Source: Acetobacter estunensis
GTDB lineage: Bacteria; Pseudomonadota; Alphaproteobacteria; Acetobacterales; Acetobacteraceae
Length of the DNA: 64,000 nucleotides
Assembly: GCF_011516945.1 (NCBI RefSeq)
Contig: NZ_WOTH01000001.1
Location: 124,001-188,000, forward strand
Direction of reading: 5' to 3'
The translations under genes were made by a program, and so were the position numbers. Shown one piece after another: positions 1 through 9,006 of this stretch. Within the stretch, counting starts at the first letter, position 1; each line of letters starts with the position of its first letter. The notes beneath the pieces were generated by a model. That model saw nothing but the letters and a program-made list of their open reading frames with translations. It was not told the origin of the DNA and made no database searches.

Positions 1-723
1 GCGGACCACATTTATTACGGGCGCGACAAGCGTATCGGTGGCGTGGACGCCTATTTCGACCATAACGGCGTGCGCATCGAGCGTATGCGTTTCGCCATGA
101 CCGAACCCTCGGTCGCGCAGGTGGACATCGTCCCCGATGGGAACCGTCGCAAGCTGGTGGCAGACATTCCCGATTTCGGCCAACTGCTCGACCGCATGGG
201 CGTGACCGACATGATGGTCGGCGGCCATGCGGTCTTTCACGGTCATTTCGATGACCAGCAGCCCACCGCGCCTTTCAAGGGAGCGCTCAAACTCTCGCCC
301 TTCACCATCCGTCACGCTCCCGGTGCGCTTCTGGTGGCGCGCAGCCTGTCGATCTATGGCTGGCTCAATTCCCGCGATCACTCGGAGTTCGAGGTCCAGC
401 GGTTTGAAATGCCGGTGAAGTTCGCCGATGGCGTCCTGCATATCCGCGACGGTCGCGCCGGTAACGGCGCGCTGGGCGCCACGCTGGAAGGGCCGGTCGA
501 TCTGGACAAAGGCACGATGCAGCTCTCGGGCACCATCGTGCCGGCTTTTGCGATCAACGAGATTCCCGGCGAGATTCCCGGCGTCGGGCACCTTCTCGCA
601 CCCGAGAAAGGGGGTGGGTTGCTGGCGGTGAAGTTCGCGCTCGACGGACGCATCGACAAACCCGCGTTCTCCGTCGAACCGCTGACGATCTTTCTTCCCG
701 GCATCCTGCGCAACATGTTCTGA
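1..723 (+). CDS. AsmA-like protein, C-terminal part (5' end outside window)
   Basis: The reading frame is open from the first base, so only about the last 240 residues are present. The fragment is rich in alternating beta-strand patterns, with phrases such as GALKLSPFTIRHAPGAL and a closing IPGVGHLLAPEKGGGLLAVKF. Those features are typical of the C-terminal region of AsmA-like/DUF3971 (YhdP-type) proteins. Family members are anchored in the inner membrane and span the periplasm, and they are linked to outer-membrane lipid transport and homeostasis. The start, membrane anchor and full length cannot be judged. The gene ends about 100 bases before the CobW-type GTPase, on the same strand. A generic large envelope protein of unknown function remains possible. 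Confidence 0.6.
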   Translation, partial: ADHIYYGRDKRIGGVDAYFDHNGVRIERMRFAMTEPSVAQVDIVPDGNRRKLVADIPDFGQLLDRMGVTDMMVGGHAVFHGHFDDQQPTAPFKGALKLSPFTIRHAPGALLVARSLSIYGWLNSRDHSEFEVQRFEMPVKFADGVLHIRDGRAGNGALGATLEGPVDLDKGTMQLSGTIVPAFAINEIPGEIPGVGHLLAPEKGGGLLAVKFALDGRIDKPAFSVEPLTIFLPGILRNMF

Positions 724-821
724 CGCGGCCTCCCTTTGCCGGGTGGGGAGGGCGTGCCTATATGTCCGTCACAATGAATGTGGCCTGCCCGGGCCACTTG
801 CCAGAGGAAAAGGAGAACGCC

Positions 822-1805
822 ATGTCGGGAACGCAGGACGCGACCGCAAAGCAGCTTGTGCCGGTAACGGTGCTGACGGGTTTTCTCGGCGCGGGCAAGA
901 CCACGCTGCTCAACCACATCCTCACGGCCGAACACGGCAGGAAATACGCTGTCGTCATCAACGAATTCGGTGAACTCGGCGTGGACAACGACCTCGTGGT
1001 CGATGCCGACGAGGAAGTGTTCGAGATGAACAACGGTTGCATCTGCTGCACCGTGCGCGGCGATCTGATCCGCATTCTCGGCAGCCTGATGAAGCGGCGC
1101 ACGAAGTTCGACGGCATCATCGTGGAGACCACCGGTCTGGCCGATCCGGCTCCCGTGGCGCAGACTTTCTTCGTGGACGAGGATGTGCGCGGCAAGACAC
1201 GACTGGATGCCGTCGTCACGGTGGTGGACGCCTACAACGTGCTGGCCACGCTTGATGAAAGCCCCGAGGCCGTGCATCAGGTCGCGTTCGCGGATGTCAT
1301 CATCCTCAACAAGACCGACCTCGTGGACGAGGCGAAGCTTGAGGAGATCGAGAAACGTCTGCGTCAGATCAACGCCCATGTGCGTATTCATCGGGCTGTG
1401 CGCGGCGATGTTCCGTTGACGGATGTGCTCGATCAGGGCGGCTTCGATCTTCAGCGCGCGCTGGCCTATGAGCCGGACTTTCTCGAAAACACCGAACATT
1501 CTCACGAGGAGGGCGTCACCAGCATTTCCCTCTCCGTGAAGGAACCTCTGGACGAGGGGCGTTTCCATGCGTGGATCAGCGCGCTGCTTCAGGAGCAGGG
1601 CGGCGACATCCTGCGCACCAAGGGTATCCTCGATTTCAAGGGGCGTGACGAACGGTTTGCCTTTCAGGCCGTGCACATGATGGCGGATGGGGATTTCATC
1701 GGCCCGTGGAAGGCGGGGGAGCCGCGTGAGTCACGACTGGTGCTGATCGGGCGCAACCTCAACCGTCCGCGTTTGCGTCGTGGTCTTGAAAGCTGCCGGG
1801 CCTGA
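822..1805 (+). CDS. CobW/COG0523 family metal-trafficking GTPase
   Basis: This 327-residue G3E GTPase has a P-loop GFLGAGKTT at residues 20-28, the metal-binding CICC motif (Cys73, Cys75, Cys76), a switch-like ETTGLADPAP segment and a NKTD guanine-specificity motif. The C-terminal half is a CobW_C domain. Family members deliver zinc or cobalt to client enzymes; which metal applies here cannot be read from sequence. I chose ATG 822 because AAAAGGAG lies just upstream, although the frame stays open to a start at 762. The gene precedes a WD40 protein by about 40 bases, probably in one operon. I saw no clear Zur or cobalamin control element upstream. Confidence 0.9.
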   Translation: MSGTQDATAKQLVPVTVLTGFLGAGKTTLLNHILTAEHGRKYAVVINEFGELGVDNDLVVDADEEVFEMNNGCICCTVRGDLIRILGSLMKRRTKFDGIIVETTGLADPAPVAQTFFVDEDVRGKTRLDAVVTVVDAYNVLATLDESPEAVHQVAFADVIILNKTDLVDEAKLEEIEKRLRQINAHVRIHRAVRGDVPLTDVLDQGGFDLQRALAYEPDFLENTEHSHEEGVTSISLSVKEPLDEGRFHAWISALLQEQGGDILRTKGILDFKGRDERFAFQAVHMMADGDFIGPWKAGEPRESRLVLIGRNLNRPRLRRGLESCRA

Positions 1806-1843
1806 ATGACGGTTTTTGAAAACACACCGCAAGGAGAGTGGAC

Positions 1844-2902
1844 ATGAGCGAGACGGGAGCGGGCTTCCCTTCTGTGGTGGAGAGTCGCGGCGCGGAGTGC
1901 ACGATCGAAGGGCATGTGACGGCTTGCTGCGCGGCCCGCGACAATCGCAGCTTCGCTTTCGCGACCGGTGAGGGCGATCTGCTGATCGCGCCGCGCGAAA
2001 CCCTGCGTGACACGGCCACATGGAAGAGCGTGCCCGCGCATGACGGTCCTGTCCTCTGCCTTGCGCCCGATGTGGCAGAAGCGACTTTTCTCACCGGAGG
2101 GGAGGACGGCCGCTTGGTTCGTTCCACTCCGGACGGGAAGGTGGAAGAACTGGCGAAGGCGCGCCGCTGGGTCGAGCATGTCGCGAGTTGGAGCGATGGC
2201 CGGAAAGGCCAGATTGCCTGTGTCGTGGGCAAGGACGTGCAACTGCGTGAGGCGGACGGCACCACGTTGATCCGCACGCTTGAGCACCCGTCCACCGTTT
2301 CGGGCATCGTCTTCGATGCAAAGGGCAAGCGGCTCGCGGCCTCACACTACAATGGCGCGTCCTTGTGGTTCGTTCATTCGAAGGACGGTTCGGCCCGCAC
2401 GCTGGAGTGGAAGGGCAGCCATATCGGCATTGCCCTGCACCCGGGCGGAGAGGCGCTGGTGACGGCCATGCAGGAGAACGATCTGCATGGATGGCGCCTG
2501 CCGGACGGCCACAACATGCGTATGAGTGGCTATCCCACGAAGGTGGCCTCGCTCGCGTTCACGCGCACCGGAAAATGGCTGGCCACCAGTGGCGCGGATT
2601 GTGTGGTGATGTGGCCCTTCTTCGGTGGTGGCCCGATGGGCAAGCCTCCTCAGGAGTTGCCGGGTATTCCGGGGGTGTTGTGCACGCGCGTGGCGACCCA
2701 TCCCACACAGGATGTCGTTGTGGCGGGTTTCGCGGACGGTCGCGTGCTGATGATCGACCACAATTCCGAACGTGTGCTGCCGGTGTGTGGTCCGGGTGGA
2801 GGGGCGGTCACGGCGCTGGCTCTCAGCACGGATGGCTGCACGCTGGGATATGGCACCGAGGAAGGTCGTATCGGGCTTGTGGATCTAGCCGCGTCGGCCT
2901 GA
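1844..2902 (+). CDS. WD40 repeat protein
   Basis: This 352-residue cytoplasmic protein has no signal peptide or membrane segment. It is built of recurring blades with the WD40 rhythm, including hydrophobic GH-like starts, strands and D at turns: GHVTACCAARDN, SGIVFDAKGKRLAAS, ASLAFTRTGKWLATSGADCVVMW and TALALSTDGCTLGYGTEEG. Such propellers are scaffolds rather than enzymes. AAGGAG sits seven bases before ATG 1844, which decides against the GTG six bases upstream. The gene directly follows the CobW GTPase, so a role as its partner or in metal delivery is plausible but inferred only from adjacency. It converges on the glycosyltransferase that ends at 2987. Confidence 0.8.
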   Translation: MSETGAGFPSVVESRGAECTIEGHVTACCAARDNRSFAFATGEGDLLIAPRETLRDTATWKSVPAHDGPVLCLAPDVAEATFLTGGEDGRLVRSTPDGKVEELAKARRWVEHVASWSDGRKGQIACVVGKDVQLREADGTTLIRTLEHPSTVSGIVFDAKGKRLAASHYNGASLWFVHSKDGSARTLEWKGSHIGIALHPGGEALVTAMQENDLHGWRLPDGHNMRMSGYPTKVASLAFTRTGKWLATSGADCVVMWPFFGGGPMGKPPQELPGIPGVLCTRVATHPTQDVVVAGFADGRVLMIDHNSERVLPVCGPGGGAVTALALSTDGCTLGYGTEEGRIGLVDLAASA

Positions 2903-2986
2903 CGGGAGGAGCAGAGGCCAAGTCGTGCCGCCTGCTCACTATCCCTTGTTCGTCAGTAAAAAGAGTGGGGGGAGCGTGGTTCTGGC

Positions 2987-4330
2987 CTACGCTTCCACCC
3001 GTGTCCGAGTGGCTTTTGCTTTTGAGGGTTTTGCCGTGCCCGCTTCCTTGCGGGCCGCGCGCTTTTTCTTCGGGGAGATGGAAGGCACGGGTGTGCTTTC
3101 GTGCGATGGCGAAATGCCCGAAACCTGCTCGATCAGATCTTCGTAGCGGTTGAGGTAGTCGTTCATGCACAGCGTGGCTTCGGCCTCAGACCGGGCGGCT
3201 TCACGCAGCGCCTTGGCCTGTTTGCGGTTGTCCAGCAGCGTGAGCACGCTCTCGGCAATCCGCTTCGGCTCGATGAAAGGCGTTAGCAGGCCCGTCTGTC
3301 CGTCTTCGATAAATTCGCGCACGGGCGCGGTGTCGCTGCCGACAATGGCGCAGCCCATGGCCATGGCTTCCCGCAACGACCATGACGCCACGAACGGATA
3401 TGTCAGATAGACATGTGCGTCCGAACGTTGGAGCAGGGCGCGGAAGCCATCGTAAGGCACCTTGCCGAGGAAATGGACGCGGTCGAGATCCAGCCGGTCT
3501 CCCACTTCGGAGAGCATCCGTTGTTTCCATGTGCCATGCGGCAGACGCGCGCCATAACTCACGCCATCGCCGCCCACCAGCGCGACCTGTGCCTGCGGGC
3601 ATTTTTCAAGAATGGTCGGCAGCGCGCGCATGAAGACATGGAAACCACGATAGGGCTCCAGATCACGCGCCACATACGTGATGAGACGGTCTTTGGGCGA
3701 AATCGTCACATCCCCGAAAGTGCAGGTTGTGCGGGCTGCTTTCGGATTGGGACGACACAGGTCGAGGTCAACGCCTTCGCGGAGGACCGAGATCCGTGTC
3801 TGCGCCCAGTCGGGATAGGTGCTGCGTTGGAAGAGCGTTGGCGTCTGTCCCCAGCCGGGATTGTTGAGCGCCTGCAGATTGATGGCGTTCTTCGCCCGGA
3901 TGCGCGGCAGCATTTCGGGCAGTAGGGGAAATTCAGGGTCGAAGCCCACGTCGTAATTGTCGGTGTGATAGAAAAATTCGAAATAGCCCAGAACGGGCAC
4001 ACCCGGAAACACGTCCTGCATGTTCAGCAGTTCGCCCCAGCCGTGATGCCCAAGGATGATGTCGGGCACGAATCCCAGATTTTTCAGCGTCATGGCGGCC
4101 TGCGCCACACCATCCGCGCGACCCAGACCGATGGCGAAATCCCGGATGCCGGGGTGACTGTTCGGTGGCGGTGTATGGGGGGCGCGGTAAATGACGCGCC
4201 GCACACCCGAAATGACGTTCTCGTTGTTCTCGCTGATGAAAACGATTTCGTGCTGTCCGGACCGTGCGAGGTGACGGATCAGGTGCAGGTACTGGCCGGG
4301 AAAATTCTGGTGAACGAAGAGGAACTTCAC
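2987..4330 (-). CDS. Glycosyltransferase family 4 protein with basic C-terminal tail
   Basis: This 447-residue GT-B fold glycosyltransferase begins MKFLFVHQNFPGQY. Its C-terminal Rossmann domain shows YVARDLEPYRGFHVFMRAL, then VHFLGKVPYDGFRALL, and a donor-site segment with SLREAMAMGCAIVGSD and VREFI. These are characteristic of retaining GT4 enzymes that use nucleotide-sugar donors, probably for surface polysaccharide or protein glycan. About the last 45 residues form a low-complexity Lys/Arg/Ala/Pro tail outside the catalytic fold. It is the last gene of a leftward series that begins with the type I secretion genes, 160 bases after the hydrophobic-W-like protein. Donor and acceptor are unknown. 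Confidence 0.85.
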   Translation of the reverse strand: MKFLFVHQNFPGQYLHLIRHLARSGQHEIVFISENNENVISGVRRVIYRAPHTPPPNSHPGIRDFAIGLGRADGVAQAAMTLKNLGFVPDIILGHHGWGELLNMQDVFPGVPVLGYFEFFYHTDNYDVGFDPEFPLLPEMLPRIRAKNAINLQALNNPGWGQTPTLFQRSTYPDWAQTRISVLREGVDLDLCRPNPKAARTTCTFGDVTISPKDRLITYVARDLEPYRGFHVFMRALPTILEKCPQAQVALVGGDGVSYGARLPHGTWKQRMLSEVGDRLDLDRVHFLGKVPYDGFRALLQRSDAHVYLTYPFVASWSLREAMAMGCAIVGSDTAPVREFIEDGQTGLLTPFIEPKRIAESVLTLLDNRKQAKALREAARSEAEATLCMNDYLNRYEDLIEQVSGISPSHESTPVPSISPKKKRAARKEAGTAKPSKAKATRTRVEA

Positions 4331-4490
4331 GAGGAATGTCCGTTTCCGAAGGAGGTCCGGCTCGGGGCGGCAGAACGCGCGGGCCGGGCGGGGCAGTTCC
4401 CCGTCTGGCGGCCGCGATCCCGCGCGGTCGCCTCATCAGAAGAAACATTTGTGGCGGAAGAGGTTGGGGCCAGTTCCGCCATCATGCGCT

Positions 4491-5639
4491 TTAGCGACGG
4501 GCCTTGCGGCCGCCGCGTGCCGTGGTGGTGGAACGCTGGGCCTTGCCGCGCGGTGCCGTCGTCTTGGGAGCGGCCTTCTTCGGTGTCGGAGCCGCAGCGG
4601 CTTTCTTGGTTGCGGGTTTTGTCGCAGCAGCGGCCTTGGTGACGACGCGTGGACGCTTTGCAGCGCCGCGGGGGGCGCGGCGCTCCGCTGCTTCCACAAG
4701 ATCGGTCACTTCGTCGAGCAGTGCGAGATCGTCCCCAAGTTCCTCCTCGAACTCTTCGGCGGCTTCCAGCGCGGCGGCTCCGTCCCGCGAAACGATTGTC
4801 ACGCGGAAGGCTTCGAGTGGCGCAAGGCTCTCGGCCTCGGCGGTTTCGTCCTCACCGATCGGGCCAATCGTGGTGCCATCCGTAAAGGTGGCTTCCACCT
4901 CACACAGATAATCCTCCGCGGCTTTACCCTTCAGGCGCACGCGCAGGCCGAGGATGGGCAGCGCCATGCCACGGCTGCCGCAATACTGACCGCCTTCGGT
5001 CCACGGGGAGAGCCAGCCTTTGCCCAGAACGGCCTGATATTCGATATCGGCTGCGGAAATCGGACCCGTGGGCGCAATGCCGAAGCCCTCGATCCACGCG
5101 CGGCTGCCCGGCGTGCCCATCCATTCTCCCAGACGCGCGCCGACATCGCCGCGCCGCTGGATATGAGCCGCCACTTCGGGAAGATTGTTCGGATCGAACT
5201 GCGCGGAAGCCTGCGCCGCCTGCTGGCCCGGCTGGGCTGCGGCAAGACGCGCGGCCTGCATCGTTGCGTCGGCTGCGGTGGCCGACTGCGCGGTGGCGTC
5301 ACTCAGGCGCACGACCTGAAGGCGCGGGGCGTCATGCGGGCTGCCCGGCTCCTGATACACCGTGACCAGAACCTGCGCCGGCCCCTGCGTTACGCGGATG
5401 AGGGCGGCGTTGTTGCTGCCACCCAGCCAGCCGGTGTCATCGAAGGTGGAAATGGTGAGGCTGCTGTTGGACAGCGGCGGCTGCGTAAGGCGCACGCCCG
5501 GCAGGCCGCGGGGGCTGGGAGGTTCCTGCGCGGGGACGTGAAAGACGCAGAATAATCCTTGGTCCAATGTCATCAGGTGACCTGACACCTTGAGATCGGT
5601 GATGCGGTTCTGATTGGGAGTCTGGCCACTCTGGGACAT
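4491..5639 (-). CDS. Conserved hypothetical protein with hydrophobic-W-like motif and histone-like tail
   Basis: This protein of about 382 residues has no signal peptide or membrane helix. The N-terminal region (about residues 1-110) is beta-rich, with the phrase STFDDTGWLGGSNNAALIRV. The middle is Ala/Gln-rich. A later segment reads IEYQAVLGKGWLSPW, then TEGGQYCGSRG and LGLRVRLKG. The spacing of Y, G-W, W, G, G-S-x-G and the closing hydrophobics follows the clostridial hydrophobic-W (ChW) pattern. An acidic stretch follows, then about 80 residues of Lys/Ala/Pro/Arg resembling a histone-H1 tail. ATG 5639 is preferred over 5666 because a GGAA sequence precedes it. The gene lies between two glycosyltransferases, leftward. 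Function is unknown; sugar or surface binding is an inference. Confidence 0.65.
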   Translation of the reverse strand: MSQSGQTPNQNRITDLKVSGHLMTLDQGLFCVFHVPAQEPPSPRGLPGVRLTQPPLSNSSLTISTFDDTGWLGGSNNAALIRVTQGPAQVLVTVYQEPGSPHDAPRLQVVRLSDATAQSATAADATMQAARLAAAQPGQQAAQASAQFDPNNLPEVAAHIQRRGDVGARLGEWMGTPGSRAWIEGFGIAPTGPISAADIEYQAVLGKGWLSPWTEGGQYCGSRGMALPILGLRVRLKGKAAEDYLCEVEATFTDGTTIGPIGEDETAEAESLAPLEAFRVTIVSRDGAAALEAAEEFEEELGDDLALLDEVTDLVEAAERRAPRGAAKRPRVVTKAAAATKPATKKAAAAPTPKKAAPKTTAPRGKAQRSTTTARGGRKARR

Positions 5640-5759
5640 AAAGTTCGTTCCGTAAGTTGCGCGCATCGGGGCACGGAGTGCCCGTTTTGCGTTTCATGAA
5701 ATGCCGGGAAACCGAAAAAAGAAAGACGCTTAAATCTCCTGTTGCTGACAGGTCGCCTG

Positions 5760-8700
5760 TCATGCGGATTTCGGGACCGGACGCTGACATAGTGTGGTCA
5801 ATATCACGTTAAGTCGTTGTAACGATACACCGAGGGGCAGGATGTGTCCTCTTCCCGTGCGGCGTATCCGTTCGGCAACAGCCCCCAGATCGAACGCCGC
5901 CACAGGCAGCCCCGCGCGCCACGCAACCCCGAGGGCGAGACACCATGTCTCAGGCCAGACGGAGGGAATGAAGCCGTAATCGGCCTGCTGGGCGCGGATC
6001 AGGGCTATCGCTTCATGTTCTTGGTAAGCACCGGTGACATGCACATGGCCGGTCGCCATCAGCGCCGCGTCATCAGGCGTATGGCCGACAATCACATATT
6101 CCAACGGCAGGTTACGGGCCTGCGCATCGCGCGCGGCAGCCAGAAGCACATCGTAACCCTTCTCACGCCCAATCGCGCCCACCACGCAGACGCGCGCGCG
6201 TCCCGGTGTGCGTGGCAGGCCGATCAGCGGAGCGGAGTGTGGCGTAAGAGCCGCGAACTGCGAGAGATCCAGATCGGGACGGTCATCTTCCAGTTCCGCC
6301 ACGCGAAACGACAGAGGTGGGAAATGTCGTTTCATGCGTTGGGCCGCATCATTGGACGGAACGATGATGCGGCGCGCGTCCGCCAGTTCCCGTCTGGACC
6401 GCGCGACGTAAGCGGCCACGGGAAGATCGTCGTCCACATTGCGACCGAGAGCCGTCACGCAGCGTTCGCATTCCGCAATAGGCGGCTCCCCGCAATAGCG
6501 TCCTTCGACGCCCATCAGGGCGATGCGCGGACAGAACCAGATATAATCATGAACATACACATCGTAGGGTACGCCAAGTTCGGCGGCGAGTTCCCGCATG
6601 GCCATGTGATGACCGCTGGCATGGTGCCATTCCACGTGACTGACGGGATCGGCCATGAGCAGCCGCAGAAGCGTCGGCCCCTCATCGGGCAGACGAAAAC
6701 GCAGATTGGGATAGGCACCCGGTGCCGGATCGGCTGTCGTCTTCTGTGAATTTTTTGGGTCGTGCGTATCGGGACGGAGTCCTTCAATTCGGCAGCCCCC
6801 TTCCACGGGTCGCACGATGATCGGCCGCAAACCTTCCGCCTCCAGTGTGCGGCAGCGCTCACGCACCACACGCTCGACCCCGCCGCCATGATCGTGCGTG
6901 ACGAGGATGACGGATTTGCGGACCGTCGCCTTCGCGCGCGATTTTCCGCTGGAAGATTCCTTGCGCCAACGCAGCAGATCGAGCCGTCTCCGGGCCGCAA
7001 ACAGCGGATCACGGTGGAGATGATCCTGTACCAGTCCGTCATAGCCGGGGTGAAGACGATTGAGCAGCGCGAGATTGCGGGCCAGAAGCGAGTCGCGCGC
7101 GGCTCCAAAGGACGCGGACCCGACATGCGCGACATAGGCGCCCGGTGCTGCGACGTTGCGCCAGCCGGACTGCCGGGCGCGCAGGCAGAAATCGTTCTCC
7201 TCGCCATAGCCTTGGGCAAAGAGGTCGGCGCGGAACAGGCCCGTCTCGTTCAGGCAGTCATGGCGGATGAACAGGCAGAAGCCATGCCCCGTTGGCAGAT
7301 CGACCGCCATTGTGCCGTTCGCCGCGCGCGCCAGTGTCATCAGGCGGCGCGTCTGCGCCAATGTCGGTATGGTGTTTCCGGCAACTTCCGGAAAAGACAG
7401 GATGGTGGCGTCGTTGGAGAGAGGCGTCACCGTGCCGATATTGGGCGCGGAATACGCCACTGTGCGGAGTTCTTCCAGCCATTCGCCTGTCACCAACGTG
7501 TCGCTGTTGAGAAGCACGACATCGCGTGGTGCGGTGGGGCGCTTGTTCGTGCGCTCCGGGAGTGTGCCATCCAGCGCGAAGCGCAGGCCGATATTGGCGG
7601 ACGCCACGAAGCCCTTGTTGACCGGGTTCGTAAGCAACGTGACGCGCCGATCCTGTGCGACATCGGCCAGAAGGGCCTTCATGCCGATTTCCGGTGAGGC
7701 GTCGTTGACGATCAGCACACGCGGACTGCCGCGCGAAAACGCGGGCAGGCTATCGAGCAGGCTGTCGAGACAGGCTCGGGTACGCGCGCCGTCGCCATAG
7801 ACCGGCACGACAATCAGCGTGTCGGTTTGCGGTTTTGGTGGCGTGCGGGGGCTGTGCCGCATGGGGGCGGTCACGGGCACAGGCAGGAAGGGGGGCGGTG
7901 CGTCCGTAACGCCCTGTCTGCCGAGTGATGTTTCCCGTGCGTGATGCAAAGCCCAGCGGGCGGCGCGATCTTCCAGTCCGGCGTCGATCGGGCTGCCGGT
8001 CAGGTCGCGGCCGGTGGCGTCCACGACCCGCACCGGGCCGTCCGGTAATGCGCTCCATGGCACGGAAATGGCGCGGAACAGGGCCAGCGGGATGTCGGAC
8101 CGTACGACCGACGCGGGCTCTTCGGCCGAAAACCGCAGAAGCTCCGTGTCCGTTGCAGCGTCCAGTAACCGGACCAGTGGTGGATGGTCAGGAGTGTTCG
8201 GATGCCAGATCCAGCCCGTCAGGCCAGTCTCATCCGGCGCGACGGCGCCTTCCACCCTCATGATGGTTTTGGGATGCAGGGGGGAGCCTGTCAGCGCCGC
8301 TCCGTCCAGTTGGACCTGTAGAGTGTGTTCGCTCCAGAAGGCGTCGCCGTCTTTCGATAATCGCGCCAGTGCGCCATCCATCCTGCGCAGCGGGAGCATT
8401 GTCCCATCGACCGTGGAAAAGGCAAGGCGGCGGCGTGCCTCGCTGGTAGATGCGAGGGCGATCCCCCCGATCCGCACAGCGCCGCTTTCGTCCACCCCGC
8501 ACCATCCGGACAACCCGGCGGCGGCCGTGATCCGGTCGGCCAGATTCGCCGTATCGGAATCGCAGGCGTGGCGGGACAACGCATGGGCGAGGGCTGTGAT
8601 GGCTTCATGGGTGCGTCCGGCAACAAGCCGCGCTCCTGCCAGCAGTGTCCAGACCTGCCGGATGTCATGCTGGCGGCTCAGATCTTCCAGCAGCGTGATA

Positions 8701-8942
8701 GCTCCCGCCACATGACCGCAGGCCTGTCGCGCCATGGCACGGAACAGCGCCGCGGTCGGGCTTTCGGGCGCCATGCGTCCAGCCCGTTCGAACCATCCCA
8801 GTGCGCCAGCCGTATCCCCGTTTTTCCAACAGGATTCACCCTGCCGGAATGAGTCCTGAGCCTGTTCGCTCGCCCATTTCTGCCATGCCACCCGATCCTC
8901 GGGCGTGATCAGGCCTGCGGGACGCGGGGCGGTGGATCGCAC
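5760..8942 (-). CDS. Large two-domain glycosyltransferase (TPR-like N-terminus, GT2 then GT-B/GT4-like)
   Basis: This protein of roughly 1060 residues has three parts. The N-terminal region has TPR-like helices (QGESCWKNGDTAGALGWFERAG). The middle is a GT-A/GT2 domain with LIVVPVYGDG, VLIVNDASPE, a NKGFVASANIG segment and LLNSDTLV (DxD-like), plus a late GYGEENDFCLRARQ. The C-terminal third is a GT-B-like domain with VTHDHGGGVERVVRERC, YDVYVHDYIWFCPR, VVGAIGREKGYDVLLAA and PSVWPETWCLALGVAWRAG. The frame is open up to 9206, but those extra codons overlap the Sel1 gene and give a non-protein-like Arg/Pro stretch. The start is therefore GTG 8942, or GTG 8891, which has a GAGG five bases upstream. 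It probably builds or extends a glycan. Confidence 0.8.
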   Translation of the reverse strand: MRSTAPRPAGLITPEDRVAWQKWASEQAQDSFRQGESCWKNGDTAGALGWFERAGRMAPESPTAALFRAMARQACGHVAGAITLLEDLSRQHDIRQVWTLLAGARLVAGRTHEAITALAHALSRHACDSDTANLADRITAAAGLSGWCGVDESGAVRIGGIALASTSEARRRLAFSTVDGTMLPLRRMDGALARLSKDGDAFWSEHTLQVQLDGAALTGSPLHPKTIMRVEGAVAPDETGLTGWIWHPNTPDHPPLVRLLDAATDTELLRFSAEEPASVVRSDIPLALFRAISVPWSALPDGPVRVVDATGRDLTGSPIDAGLEDRAARWALHHARETSLGRQGVTDAPPPFLPVPVTAPMRHSPRTPPKPQTDTLIVVPVYGDGARTRACLDSLLDSLPAFSRGSPRVLIVNDASPEIGMKALLADVAQDRRVTLLTNPVNKGFVASANIGLRFALDGTLPERTNKRPTAPRDVVLLNSDTLVTGEWLEELRTVAYSAPNIGTVTPLSNDATILSFPEVAGNTIPTLAQTRRLMTLARAANGTMAVDLPTGHGFCLFIRHDCLNETGLFRADLFAQGYGEENDFCLRARQSGWRNVAAPGAYVAHVGSASFGAARDSLLARNLALLNRLHPGYDGLVQDHLHRDPLFAARRRLDLLRWRKESSSGKSRAKATVRKSVILVTHDHGGGVERVVRERCRTLEAEGLRPIIVRPVEGGCRIEGLRPDTHDPKNSQKTTADPAPGAYPNLRFRLPDEGPTLLRLLMADPVSHVEWHHASGHHMAMRELAAELGVPYDVYVHDYIWFCPRIALMGVEGRYCGEPPIAECERCVTALGRNVDDDLPVAAYVARSRRELADARRIIVPSNDAAQRMKRHFPPLSFRVAELEDDRPDLDLSQFAALTPHSAPLIGLPRTPGRARVCVVGAIGREKGYDVLLAAARDAQARNLPLEYVIVGHTPDDAALMATGHVHVTGAYQEHEAIALIRAQQADYGFIPSVWPETWCLALGVAWRAGLPVAAFDLGAVAERIRRTGRGHILPLGVSLQRLNVILTTLCQRPVPKSA

Positions 8943-9006
8943 TTCTGCGGAGAGGGCGTCGGCGGCTTCTTTTCTTGCGCGTGGAGAGGCCCTGCTTCGG
9001 GCGACC

